Shown here piece by piece: positions 25,520 through 36,955 of a stretch of 64,000 nucleotides of DNA. The position numbers and the translations under genes were made by a program. The notes under the pieces were generated by a model that was given only the letters and a program-made list of their open reading frames with translations, had not been told where the DNA came from and did no database searches. The first letter of the stretch is position 1. Every line of letters begins with the position of its first letter. The DNA is taken from positions 367,496 to 431,495 of the forward strand of contig NW_019775746.1 in NCBI RefSeq assembly GCF_001039355.2, read 5' to 3'. This DNA comes from Lingula anatina. Its lineage: Eukaryota > Brachiopoda > Lingulata > Lingulida > Lingulidae.

Positions 25520-25700
25520 GAAAATACGCTGTCTTATCTCGTCCGCTGTAACCTAACACTGTTGGATGCTCGCCTCTTTTCACTCCATTAAGAAAAGTCG
25601 AACCAAGCCGCCAAAAGTTTTCAATGAAAGCAGCGGTCAGAGCCGCCTGATTACAGATAACAGCGGTAAATAAATCTGCAAATTGAATTGTATTCAGTTG
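25520..25700. promoter_or_regulatory. Candidate enhancer block in intron 3
   Basis: This is a mixed-composition stretch with GCAGCGGTCAGAGCCGCC, TGATTACAGATAACAG and GGTAAATAAATC strings (GATA-like and forkhead-like). The evidence is weak and rests on appearance. Confidence 0.15.
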
Positions 25701-28700
25701 ATTTGAAGTGACTATAGTACTCTAGCTTCCCACTACGGACTCAGAAATTGAATTTCATCCTCTCTACTAACGCGCTCTCCCTACACGATTCCTTTCTTCT
25801 GATTGAATATTCGATTTGATTAACTCGGAAGAAAACTTGTAGCTTAACAACACTGCCTGACAAGGATAGGACTGCGCATGTCACAGCGTCTCTCACAATA
25901 AAAATGATGGTAGAAAATGGAAAAAAAAATCGCTAAGAGCTCGGAGTTAATTAAACCCCCTTCTGACACCTCCCTAACTCACAGAGGGGCGTTTACGGAC
26001 GTGCCCCCCTTACCGCAGGTTTTTGAATTCCTTGGGAATAAAAGCTGCCTTGTCGGATGTTTGTGAAAACAACGGGAAAGTGAGTAATCGGGCCTGTGGC
26101 TCGGCAAGGGACTTTTCAATCATTCAATCCTTCGACATTTTGACTTGATTCACTCTATAGAGAATAAATGGAATTAAACACAGTCGCTATCGATTCTCGC
26201 GCTATTATCATTCGTTAAGTCCACTACGCTGAATTAATATAGGATAGAAAGCTTCTGGCATTCGCCATAGTTTCGATTTTTTCTGTCTAGTCACAATGTT
26301 GAGTAACCTTGTTCAAAGGCCAATGTATATAATATGAATATGAAAAGTTTGGCAAAGCAGACTGAGATTAGAGCGACATCTGGCGGGATCAAAAATGAAA
26401 TTTTATAAATAAATAAATAAACAACCATCCTGCAAATTTATAATAATTTTTGAGCAATCAGAGCAGTCTGAATATTTGTCATTAATCATTAATTATTAAT
26501 TAATCGTTAGCTTTCTTATTTTTTCAATAATTTACTGCCATTGATGAAGCTTTTCCTATAAACTCAATACTAAGCACTAAAACAGATTAAGGAAACAGTA
26601 TAAATGTTTCTCAGTAAGTTGTGGGAATTGTTTGAACACGAGGCAAAGTTTCGGTGGAGATACTATGCTTAACGAGCCGTGTTCGAGAGGGCCCATATCA
26701 AAGTGCGGTCAATATCATAACCTTGTTTGTTAAAGCCAGACATTTTCTGTTCTGATGCATGTTCAACGTTCCCAACACGAACTATCTCGTCCTGGGCCGT
26801 CAGCAGTTAAATTTCACTGTTGCATTCCATAGATTATAGAGGTCTATACAATGTCGTTTTTGCTGTGATGATTTTCATCACAATTCGTTTAAACATATCT
26901 CTATTATTATTTTTTATTTGTCATCGCAAAATACTTTAATTGCAGATTTCCGATTTCCCATAGGTTGGCCGATGTCGTCTGCAGAGAGGAATCAAAAGCG
27001 CAAATATGTGAGTACATTATTTTTACGGTCACAGGTTCTCTTTCACGTTCGGGTGTATTTTCCCTGAAAATTTGCCTTAATAAGGTACGAGTTATAGACT
27101 TTAAGTCCTATGCACCCTTCACAAACGCCTCCGCTTGCATTCCATGTGGGTTGTAGTATATTATATCATGTCTAGTTACTTAACTTCAATGTGCCCACAG
27201 CGTTGAAGTACGATTCACTTTATAATATTCCCCCTTTAACCTTAAAAACGATATCTTTGATCCACAATATATACGATACAACTAAGTGACCCCTACACAT
27301 AGGGAACATGTGACGGTTTTCAATAATTATAAATTCATAAGCCTTTAATAAAAAATAATGAACCCAACGCCACTATCTGTTTTCTTTGTCTTTCTCTTAT
27401 AATCTCCCTTTAATGCCACTAGAGTTGTGTAGTATTTCTACACCGTTTCAGCAGACTTGGCATTGTTTACTAGTTCAACGGATACGGCCATAAACCGCCG
27501 TTTACGCAGAAGCCAAGCTCTATGACATTTGACCTCTTTATATAACGCTTAGGTGGTAAGCTGCCTGGAAACCCGGCACCGCTATGTAGAGAGACCCATC
27601 AAACTTGTCTATTTTATTTCCCTAAATTCAATTTCAAATTAAGTGCCTCTGTATGAATTGTATATACAAAATGGTTATTGTAAATTTGGTGATTTCAGTA
27701 TTTTGGTTTAAAGGTATACGAGTTGAAAACAGCTGTGATTTCTTTAATCTAGAAAACATAACAGTGTAACGTACACTGGGTGAATTGTGCTGAAAGAAAC
27801 AAGACAACTTCCTTTAGATTTTTCCTCTCTTTGAAAACAAAATCTCTTGCAATGTTTGAAGGATTTGTGCTGTACTGCAAAAACGTCAACATAAAAATGT
27901 TATTTATTTTGACGTGAAGAAACATTTCATCAAATGAGAGGTTTCTGGTTAATACGATTGCTGTGAAGGCAATATCTGCAGGTTTCAGCTTAATTTAAGA
28001 GAAACCTGGATTATTAACATATCTAATATCGAGATAATTATGACAGGGATTTTCTATATCGCTCTCTCAGTGTCTGGAAGAGTCCTGTAATGCATTGTGA
28101 TCCTTAGAATTGAAAGTACACCAAAATGAATAAGTAATTAAAACCTTTGGATCCCTATGTTAAATAAGATCATATTTTGGAGTCAAAATAAGTGACTCGC
28201 TCTGTCTTAGCTTAAGTCAAAAGCAACAAAATGATATGACTGTGGTGTCAACAGTAACACATAAAATACAAAGAACAGCCTTTTCTCTAACACCAATTAA
28301 CCATTTGAAAGCATACGAAGGCCTGCTTGAATATCATAAAAAATTCGTTCGCGCCTTTTTTTCTGTTTCCCTGTCGCCAGCAGGGCGTTGAAAGTAGTTT
28401 GCACATGTTTTACAAGATAATATAGATATCCATATCATCAACTTAATGAATAACTGAAGGAAATCAAAACTCGACCTGCATTTTACTGGAGTTTATATGG
28501 AGATGTTTTGAATACAGGTGTTTTTAACTCAGAATAAATAGTACCGCGATAATATTTTTTCACTTTAAACTATCATTAATGTCAAGTATCATTTCGGTTT
28601 CTGTGATCATAAAATACTGACTCTTATCAGCAATCTAAAATTATATCATTTCCAGTCAGAATTCATTTTAAACAATTATTCCCCAAATTACTCAAACCTT

Positions 28701-28859
28701 CGCTTTTTATTATGCCATGTTATATATTAAAGGAATTGTTCCATTAAAAGACCACCATGCTGCACCTAGAAAAGAACAGACTGCGACCTACCAATCCACA
28801 CTACATTTCACTTATAGTTCAGACACTAATTCATACTAAAAACTGAACGTCAGACATTA

Positions 28860-29050
28860 AGAGCTGGAGCGTATACTTAACGCTGGCACTGTATTAAACC
28901 AGAGCACAATGGATCGGGATCGTTCGTCTTAATGATCAATCACGCGATTAATGACCCAACACGCTTTAAACTGCAAGTTGCGTCTGGTTAAGGTACGCAA
29001 TTAGACGAACTAAGGCAGACAAACGCTCTTATTTATAAGATGCTTATAAT
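28860..29050. promoter_or_regulatory. Candidate enhancer block with homeodomain-like sites
   Basis: This contains TTAATGATCAATCACGCG and GATTAATGACCC, with TGATCAATCA resembling Pbx/Hox composite sites, in a block of balanced composition just left of the 2.6 kb duplication. No conservation data are available. Confidence 0.2.
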
Positions 29051-29110
29051 TGAAACCTACATACGCCCTTACTGCACATGACCTATTTAATAAATGCTAT
29101 TTTAAAATAC

Positions 29111-29128
29111 AAAAAAAAAAAAAAAAAA
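29111..29128. repeat. Poly-A run (18 bp) left of the 2.6 kb duplication
   Basis: A tract ending 41 bp before the left copy of the duplicated segment begins. Confidence 0.93.
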
Positions 29129-29169
29129 TGGAATATGTGAAAAGTGGCACGTTACAAATTGGCCCCTTT

Positions 29170-31773
29170 TTTAAGATTTTATAACCTCAAAACCCAGACT
29201 TCTGTTTTGGGATTATTTATAGATAATAATTTTAAACAAAAATTAAAAAGAATAGTACTTAAGATATTCAAAATTCAACATGAGCTTTTTTCATTATCGT
29301 AATATATATTATTTTTTATGTAAAAGCTAGTATTTTCCTACTTCGGATTAAGCCATCATAAGATTTTAAAACTTGTTTAGATTTGCTAAGTAATGAAATA
29401 ATTACTATAGTTTACTCAGTGTTTCATTTGAGTCAATAAGCTGGCAGATAAGAAATGAGGAAGCAAAATAAATAAATAAATAAAATAAGATAAATTAATG
29501 ATATTGATTTTCTAGCATTCCACCATTTAAATCACACATCTATTAATAACAGGCACATATTAATTAAAATAAATCAACAGTGGTTGTCCTATGCGCCAGT
29601 ATAACTACCTATTGTCATATATACTTGTTTTCTGTTTGCGATACTTTTGACTGAGCTGGCACTGCTCAACCTTTTCCGAAACAAAATGCGTAGAAAAAAG
29701 GCAGAAGTCTTTATTGGAACCAACTTACAGCAACAGTTCCAGTTAACCGGTGTTGATCCCGGTGCAAGTTTTTCTTATCGTATTACTTTACCCGAGCTCG
29801 GGGTCAGGTTGTAGCGGGGCTGCCTTTGTTTAACCCGGGAACAGTTTTTTACCCAAACTCTGATAGCGAATCTTGGGGAGGAAAGCTTGCCACTTTTACC
29901 TTTGTTTGAATTAAGCCTGGTCTTCGTTACAGCGGCGAGAACAATTTTAGCATGGCGATTTTAATACTTTAAATTCTAGTTCAGAAAGGTTCGTGTAGTT
30001 AGATTCGAAAAGCCATTTATTAAAGTCTTCAATTGCAAGAGAGCAAAAGAGAGTCTGATTATTTTGAATTTTGATTAAGTTTGATTGATTTTTATCATCA
30101 AAATCCAGCCTTTTATGTGTATATCTGATAACTATTGTTAAAACGAAGTAAATTTAGAAGTGTAAGTGTGCAGTCACCCTGTTTTAAAACTATTATTCCA
30201 AAGGGGAAATAACTCTGCTGGTTACCAACAACATTGCATGATAGATTACAAGTAAAAAAAATTACATTTTGTTGAATATAGGCCCTACATAATTTTTAAA
30301 AAAAATTCCCAGTAGCAGCAAATATAGAATATAAAGAAGATGTGCATTTTTGACCTTCCTAAAATAATCTTAGTTGATAAGTTCTATTCAAAAGTATAAA
30401 TTAATCACTGTAAGCACTGTTAATAATTAATGTTGAGTAAGCCTCCTGTCGGTTTTAATATCGTAACCCATTGATTGCATCTCACACAAAGCATCCTTGC
30501 TCGAGTTGGTTTTTCTTTGTTTTTGTTTTGAAGTCAAATTAGAACAAGATTATTAAGTGTTTAAGAGAATGAGCAACGTAAAGCCATTAATTTTTATTAG
30601 ACAGATGAATATATTATTTTATTTTTGTTATATTTTCACAGACGTTTTTGGCATGGGTTACTGGTTTAAAATAATAATAATCCCCTATACATAAGTGACA
30701 CTCTCCATTGGTGTTATGTATAAAATAAAACCTAACATCTTTTTTTAATCACCTGATGAGCAAGTGTTAGGGAGTATTTTTCTATGAACTTAAAAAGAAA
30801 AACTTAGCAATATGTGGCACGAGGTTCACTTAAAATCATCACAGTGGACAAAATTCCAGTCACTTGTGACAATAATTCAGCATCTTTTTTTAAAGAAAAA
30901 AATCTTTATTTCAGTGGTACGGTCTCAACTTTCTACTCACCCGTACGGGTAGGCGGCCATCATGGTCGGGTCGTAAGGGTAACACAGAGCAGCGGCAGCG
31001 GCTTGCTGATTCATGGTTCTCCATGCCTCTGCTGCGTCCTTTAAGTTCAAGCCGTGGGCAGCCTGCAGAAATGAGAAAAAACAAACCTTGTGCTAGTGAA
31101 ATCGTGCTGAATGATGAGGCAGCATTTGGTTTTGTATTTTTATCTATTTTGATATTATTTAAAAATGTCTTTGACTACAATGTGGACATGCAATTGAATT
31201 GAATTGAATCACACAAACACAGTCCAGAAATATAAACAAAAAAATTAATAATTTCAAATATTAGAAAAGGAAATAAATATATTTTATTATTTCATAGTTG
31301 ATCTCGAAATTATCAATTTTAAAGAGTTTATTATCTATCCACATCTATCATGACGATCAAAATTCATGGGGGCTGACACTTCGAAATAGACTGTTTTTGA
31401 AATTCCACAGCTCAACATTTTTCAATTGTTTGCAATTTAAACGTAGTATTTATGTCATCAAGTATCTTTCCTCTACAGGAAAGAATTACACTCCGAATTG
31501 ATAATGATATGTTGGAAGACTTAGGTTTATATAGGGTATTCCATTGTAGCAGCGCCTAGATTACTTGGTTAATTCTGTCACGTCACCCTGACGCTGTTGT
31601 ATCGAATTACTTTTCAAACATGAAATCAACCTATTTAGAATCGTAGATTTTATTTAAATGGGAAGAAATTCCATCTACGTTCATAAAGATCTGAGTAAGC
31701 ATTTTCTGTTGCCATTCTATTTTCCTGAAGTTAACCTCGCGTTAAATTTCTATATGTAGAAGTGCCACTATCT
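29170..31773. repeat. 2.6 kb direct duplication, left copy (contains an exon 3)
   Basis: This segment matches 31779-34364 in the same orientation almost base for base. The offset is 2609 at the left end and 2591 from the exon onward, so the right copy is about 18 bases shorter in total. Differences are scattered single bases and small indels, plus a more divergent patch at about 29985-30060. It begins just after a poly-A run and a short unique stretch, and ends five bases before an N. Confidence 0.95.
30941..31062 (-). CDS. Irx: Irx coding exon 3, second copy in the duplicated segment
   Basis: This copy is identical by eye to the exon at 33532-33653 over all 122 bases, and both splice sites are intact. 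It is nearer the homeodomain exon. It encodes the same 40 residues (AAHGLNLKDA...DPTMMAAYPY) and ends in the same two bases, GG. If the duplication is real, the two copies would be interchangeable, mutually exclusive exons with no difference in protein. If the duplication is an unmerged allele, only one exon exists in the genome. The single N at 31778 favours the second reading. It is therefore listed separately and should not be spliced together with the other copy. Confidence 0.6.
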
Positions 31774-31782
31774 AACTNTTTA
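31774..31782. other. Ambiguous base at the duplication junction (probable contig join)
   Basis: Base 31778 is N, the only one seen in the window. It lies exactly where the left copy ends and the right copy begins, so it is best read as a join between two overlapping contigs or haplotypes. Confidence 0.7.
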
Positions 31783-34364
31783 AGATTTTATAACCTCAAA
31801 ACCCAGACTTCTGTTTTGGGATTATTTATAGATAATAATTTTAAACAAAAATTAAAAAGAATAGTACTTAAGATATTCAAAATTCAACATGAGCTTTTTT
31901 CATTATCGTAATATATATTATTTTTTATGTAAAAGCTAGTATTTTCCTACTTCGGATTAAGCCATCATAAGATTTTAAAACTTGTTTAGATTTGCTAAGT
32001 AATGAAATAATTACTATAGTTTACTCAGTGTTTCATTTGAGTCAATAAGCTGGCAGATAAGAAATGAGGAAGCAAAATAAATAAATAAATAAAATAAGAT
32101 AAATTAATGATATTGATTTTCTAGCATTCCACCATTTAAATCACACATCTATTGATAACAGGCACATATTAATTAAAATAAATCAACAGTGGGTGTCCTA
32201 TGCGCCAGTATAACTACCTATTGTCATATATACTTGTTTTCTGTTTGCGATACTTTTGACTGAGCTGGCACTGCTCAACCTTTTCCGAAACAAAATGCGT
32301 AGAAAAAAGGCAGAAGTCTTTATTGGAACCAACTTACAGCAACAGTTCCAGTTAACCGGTGTTGATCCCGGTGCAAGTTTTTCTTATCGTATTACTTTAC
32401 CCGAGCTCGGGGTCAGGTTGTAGCGGGACTGCCTTTGTTTAACCCGGGAACAGTTTTTTACCCAAACTCTGATAGCGAATCTTGGGGAGGAAAGCTTGCC
32501 ACTTTTACCTTTGTTTGAATTAAGCCTGGTCTTCGTTACAGCGGCGAGAACAATTTTAGCGTGGCGATTTTAATACTCTTAATTCTAGTTCAGAAACACA
32601 CGTATAGTTTATGTCGAAAAGCTATTTATAACAGTCTTCAAGGGAGCATAGGGGAGTCTAATCATTTTGAATTTTGATTAATTTTGGTTGATTTTTATCA
32701 TCAAAATCCAGCCTTTCATGTGTATATCTGAAAACTATTGTTAAAAAGAATTAAATTTAGAAGTGTAAGTGTGCAGTCACCCTGTTTTAAAACTATTATT
32801 CCAAAGGGGAAATAACTCTGCTGGTTACCAACAACATTGCATGATAGATTACAAGTATAATATTTTTACATTTTGTTGAATATACATAATTTTTAAAAAA
32901 ATCCCAGTAGCATCAAATAAAGAATATAAAGAAGATGTGCATTTTTGACCTTCCTAAAATAATCTTAGTTGATAAGTTCTATTCAAAAGCATAAATTAAT
33001 CACTGTAAGCACTGTTAATAATTAATGTTGAGTAAGCCTCCTGTCGGTTTTAATATCGTAACCCATTGATTGCATCGCACACAAAGCATCCTTGCTCGAG
33101 TTAGTTTTTCTTTGTTTTTTGTTTTGATGTCAAAATAGAAAAAGTTTATTAAATGTTTAAGAGAATGAGCATCGTAAAGCCATTAATTTTTATTAGACAG
33201 ATGAATATAGCCTTATTTTTGTTAAATTTTCACAGACGTTTTTGGCATGGGTTACTGGTTTAAAATAATAACAATCCCTTATACATAAGTGACACTCTCC
33301 ATTGGTGTTTTGTATAAAATAAAACCTAACATCATAAAATCACCTGATGAGCAAGTGTTAGGGAGCATTTTTCTATTAACTTAAAAAGAAAAACTTAGCA
33401 ATATGTGGCACGAGGTTCACTTAAAATCATCACAGTGGACAAAATCCCAGTCACTTGTGACAATAATTAAGCATCTTTTTTAAAAGAAAAAATTCTTTAT
33501 TTCAGTGGTACGGTCTCAACTTTCTACTCACCCGTACGGGTAGGCGGCCATCATGGTCGGGTCGTAAGGGTAACACAGAGCAGCGGCAGCGGCTTGCTGA
33601 TTCATGGTTCTCCATGCCTCTGCTGCGTCCTTTAAGTTCAAGCCGTGGGCAGCCTGCAGAAATGAGAAAAAACAAACCTTGTGCTAGTGAAATCGTGCTG
33701 AATGATGAGGCAGCATTTGGTTTTGTATTTTTATCTATTTTGATATTATTTAAAAATGTCTTTGACTACAATGTGGACATGCAATTGAATTGAATTGAAT
33801 CACACAAGCACAGTCCAGAAATATATACAAAAAATTTAATAATTTCAAATATTAGAAAAGGAAATAAATATATTTTGTTATTTCATAGTTGATCTCGAAA
33901 TTATCAATTTTAAAGAGTTTATTATCTATCCACATCTATCATGACGATCAAAATTCATGAGTGCTGACACTTCGAAATAGACTGTTTTTAAAATTCCACA
34001 GCTCAACATTTTTCAATTGTTTGCAATTTAAACGTAGTATTTATGTCATCAAGTATCTTTCCTCTACAGGAAAGAATTACACTCCGAATTGATAATGATA
34101 TGTTGGAAGACTTAGGTTTATATAGGGTATTCCATTGTAGCAGCGCCTAGATTACTTGGTTAATTCTGTCACGTCACCCTGACGCTGCTGTATCGAATTA
34201 CTTTTCAAACATGAAATCAACCTATTTAGAATCGTAGATTTTATTTAAATGGGAAGAAATTCCATCTACGTTCATAAAGATCTTAGTAAGCATTTTTTGT
34301 TGCCATTCTATTTTCCTGAAGTTAACCTCGCGTTAAATTTCTATATGTAGAAGTGCCACTATCT
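31779..34364. repeat. 2.6 kb direct duplication, right copy (contains an exon 3)
   Basis: This is the partner of 29170-31773. It starts directly after the N at 31778 and continues without a break into unique intron sequence at 34365. Exon 3 and its immediate flanks are identical between the copies, while intronic parts carry allele-like differences, for example around 32590-32660. Confidence 0.95.
33532..33653 (-). CDS. Irx: Irx coding exon 3, copy nearer exon 2 (residues 139-178 plus two bases)
   Basis: This 122-nt exon has acceptor TTTCTGCAG and consensus donor GG|GTGAGT, with phase 0 in and phase 2 out. It encodes AAHGLNLKDAAEAW, then an Ala-rich stretch, then CYPYD and MAAYPYG. This is the linker between the SAFYSPL motif and the homeodomain in Iroquois proteins. 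The final GG plus the first C of exon 4 makes Gly, giving AAYPYG-YGMDL, so the joint to the homeodomain exon is exact. An identical copy of the exon lies at 30941-31062 in a 2.6 kb duplication. Because 122 is not a multiple of three, a transcript can keep frame with only one of the two copies. Confidence 0.8.
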
Positions 34365-36380
34365 TAGTAACAAATTGTTTGTTTGATTACATGACATCAA
34401 AACCTAGCTTACACTGAATAATTTCCCCTGCTTTTGTTTAGCTTTTTATCACCTGTTTTTAAATTGCAATAGTTTTCGAAATTTCAACCGTCCTATTACC
34501 TAGTTTTAACACAGTATATTAATCTGACCTTGAAGAAAAATCTACAGTCGCCAAATATTTTCCATGTAAAATTCTTCAGATAGTCCTCAAGCTAACAAAT
34601 CTGCCTGCCCGATTTAACCTGCAGCCAAATTAATAACAACTTGGTATCTAATGGAAATATTATCGTTAGTTTATAGGTGGTTCGTGGGTTCCAAGTACGA
34701 AAAATCTATACCACCAGGCTAACCTGCACTATCAAACAACAAGTAGGATAAAAAAAGCTATAAATATTTCAGTCTGGCTCGTGACGGACCGGGGTGGGCC
34801 TGGCGTTGTGACTTAATTCGCTCCACACAGCCCTGCTATGGTCAGTTTAATTTCACTAATAGGGGGATGCCTACAGTACCCAAAGTGTTGGTTAATTCAG
34901 TGCAAAATAAGAACATTTAAGACGTCTGACAAATTTTAACTTGTATATAAAGTCCTAGCATTTTTAAAAAATTACTTAGCATAGGCATAGCTTTTCTTTA
35001 TATTTCAGTTCACTGTTGAATGTGTAGCGCAGGTTATAGCCTAGTTTGGGCTCGGTGGTGTTTATATTTATCTCAAAAAAGCTGTATTTAAAAGAACAAC
35101 AAACTAAAGAACTATTTATACGTCTCCATTTGTGAGTCTTTAACCTTCAACAGAGATTCAAATAGCAGTACGTTTTAAACTTTCCTAAAATATTTTTTCT
35201 GTTTAATTCCAAGCACAAAGCTTTTTTCCTATATATAAATATTTATCAGTAATTAACATTCAGAAATTATAGCAAAATAATATTACTATACGCTGAGCAA
35301 CAAGACTTATCAGCTTATGAATAGGCGGATAAATTTTGAACAATTTTTTTCCAACATGACTCTTTCTACTGTTTTTTTTAGCAGAGACTGGGTTTTAACT
35401 TTTGACCTAGGTAAGACACTTTCCAGACTAAATTCGCATGGTTAATAAACCGCTGGGACATACCTACAGGCATGGACATTATCGGCCAAGATCCCGGCAC
35501 TGCGGAGGGCCCAGGATCCATTTTTATGTTTCTTTTGTATTCAGTGAAAGTACCGAATAAGTGACATTGTTAGCCCCAAGGGCTTACGCGAGTGCCACAC
35601 AAAAATAATAGAATAAAATGAGAATATAAAGACTTTTAAAGTGATATATTTTCCCTAACTTTCTTTTCTTTTCCCTCCTATTTTTCTCCATAACTCTTAA
35701 TCAGTAAACACAGAGTTGTAGGGGAAGACGTCACGAAAAAGCTGTTAAATCTGGAAAGAGGAAATAAATTTTCTTAACTTTCCACGCCGGTGAAAACGGG
35801 AGTCGAAGGATGGTGAAAATGAAAAATAGCCAGCTTTCACCCTCATACCAGATCTTTCGGCGCCTGCCTGCCTTGCCGCCATGTTGTAAGCGTGAAGTCC
35901 ATGTTACGTATAATAGTGAACTGCCATACGAAAAAACATGGACTCTCGTGCGTGCAAGCTTTTACTACTCACAGTTTGAACCTCACAACAGCCTACAAGC
36001 CACGAGCTAGCACCTACTATTTACAAGCTTAGCTAGTAAATTCCACTACTTCGTTGGACTTGAATTAATAAGAACAATCTAGTATCCCCATCATAAATCA
36101 GTTTTGCCTAGTTAAAAAAAGAAACCTGAATTTTTCAACCCTTCCTTCTCTTGGTCTGAAGTACAGTGCCGTACATATACACTGGCACCAACACTGTGTG
36201 TGGGGTTTGCCTTGCCTGATCATTTCACAGAGTTCGTTTTTCCTGTTGTTGTACAAAATACACGAAGGCTTCAGACAACATAATTAAAGAAGCTTGATGG
36301 TAGTTGAGATATGGACATTATTCCACCAGCATTTACCCGCGCCCGGATATCAGGTTAATACAGCTAATAAAGTCATCATT

Positions 36381-36427
36381 CTAAATATCCGCTGGCAAAC
36401 CGACGGCCATGTTGTTGTTTTAAAAAA
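36381..36427. repeat. Local repeat pair near the exon 2 donor, copy 1
   Basis: This matches 36521-36567 at 42 of 47 positions, with the last 27 identical. The spacing is 140 bp. Both contain CGACGGCCATGTTGTTG. Confidence 0.8.
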
Positions 36428-36520
36428 CGGAGGGAGCGTAGAAAATTTAAAGATATATCGGCGCGCACTTGAACGACACAGTACCCCGCTTGGTTAACAC
36501 AGCCAAAGCTACCCCTTTAC

Positions 36521-36567
36521 CTAAACGTCCGCCAGCAAAACGACGGCCATGTTGTTGTTTTAAAAAA
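36521..36567. repeat. Local repeat pair near the exon 2 donor, copy 2
   Basis: This is the partner of 36381-36427 and ends 40 bp from the exon 2 donor (36607). It may be part of a decayed 140-bp tandem unit, since weaker similarity continues to the right. Confidence 0.8.
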
Positions 36568-36607
36568 GGGTACTATTCGGAAAATTGACTATATAAAGAT
36601 AACGTAC

Positions 36608-36955
36608 CAGTGGCGAGTAAAATGCTGAGGGGTCTGCTAGGGGGTACATTCCCTGTGCTGCGGCGGCGTACGCTGCCGACGTGTACATGGTCTCTGGGGT
36701 CAGGCCCGCCACACGGGGGTAAGTGATAAGACTGGGGTTGTACTGGCACGAGCAGATCGTCTGCCCCGTGTGGGGATCAGTCACTATCGGCCGCCCGTTC
36801 TGGCAACAAGGGGGTGACGAGGTGTGAGACCCTCCCCCTCCTCCTCCTCCTCCTCCGGTAGAGCCCGGCGTCCCTCCTGCTCCGGTCCCAGGTCCTCCTA
36901 CCCCAGCTGGCGTAGACGTAGACACCGACGACGTCACAACGGCCGGGTACTGAAG
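36608..36955 (-). CDS. Irx: Irx coding exon 2 (Gly-rich region, Cys block, SAFYSPL; residues 23-138)
   Basis: This exon holds 116 codons, phase 0 at both ends, with donor GTACGT at 36607. In order it encodes a Ser/Thr/Gly-rich segment, a run of nine glycines (36831-36857, mostly GGA codons), the cysteine block CCQNGRPIV...GQTICSCQ, an Ala/Tyr-rich stretch, and ADPSAFYSPL. The CxNGRPI...SGQT/CSCQ block and SAFYSPL are shared with insect Ara/Caup-type Iroquois proteins (from memory of the family). The acceptor is ambiguous: two CTTCAG copies sit in tandem, so the exon may begin at 36955 (Leu-Gln-Tyr) or at 36949 (Tyr). Both keep the frame, and the longer form is given here. The open frame continues past both splice sites, but that extension is intronic. 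Confidence 0.9.
36831..36857 (-). repeat. (GGA)n codon repeat encoding nine glycines
   Basis: Inside Irx exon 2, six consecutive GGA codons plus GGG GGA GGG give a nine-glycine run. It is the only trinucleotide repeat within coding sequence in this window and is likely to vary in length between individuals. Confidence 0.9.

Larger units (their letters stand above)
7264..30940 (-). other. Irx intron 3 (long)
   Basis: This is about 23.7 kb between exon 3 (left copy) and the homeodomain exon. No further exon is needed because phases match directly. Contents seen are an interlocked inverted repeat (7586-7698), a 44-bp tandem duplication (18411-18498), several microsatellites including a 79-bp AT tract (24461-24539), poly-A runs at 10845-10868 and 29111-29128, and several blocks of more complex sequence that could be enhancers (8060-8420, 18240-18400, 20230-20640, 25520-25700, 28860-29050). 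The rest is AT-rich sequence in which nothing specific was recognised. Confidence 0.75.
33654..36607 (-). other. Irx intron 2
   Basis: This is about 3 kb between exon 2 and the right-hand copy of exon 3. The left 0.7 kb is the end of the duplicated segment. The remainder is unique and AT-rich, with a pair of related 47-bp segments 140 bp apart next to the exon 2 donor (36381-36427 and 36521-36567). A somewhat GC-richer block at about 34770-34880 might be regulatory, but has no diagnostic motif. No exon was recognised. Confidence 0.7.

Noticed and set aside
26660-26700. GTGTTCGAG string resembling a tRNA B box
   Set aside because: No A box or cloverleaf could be folded around it.
30814-31044. 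Plus-strand 76-codon frame
   Set aside because: Antisense shadow over exon 3 of Irx. The exon on the minus strand has proper splice sites and phase.
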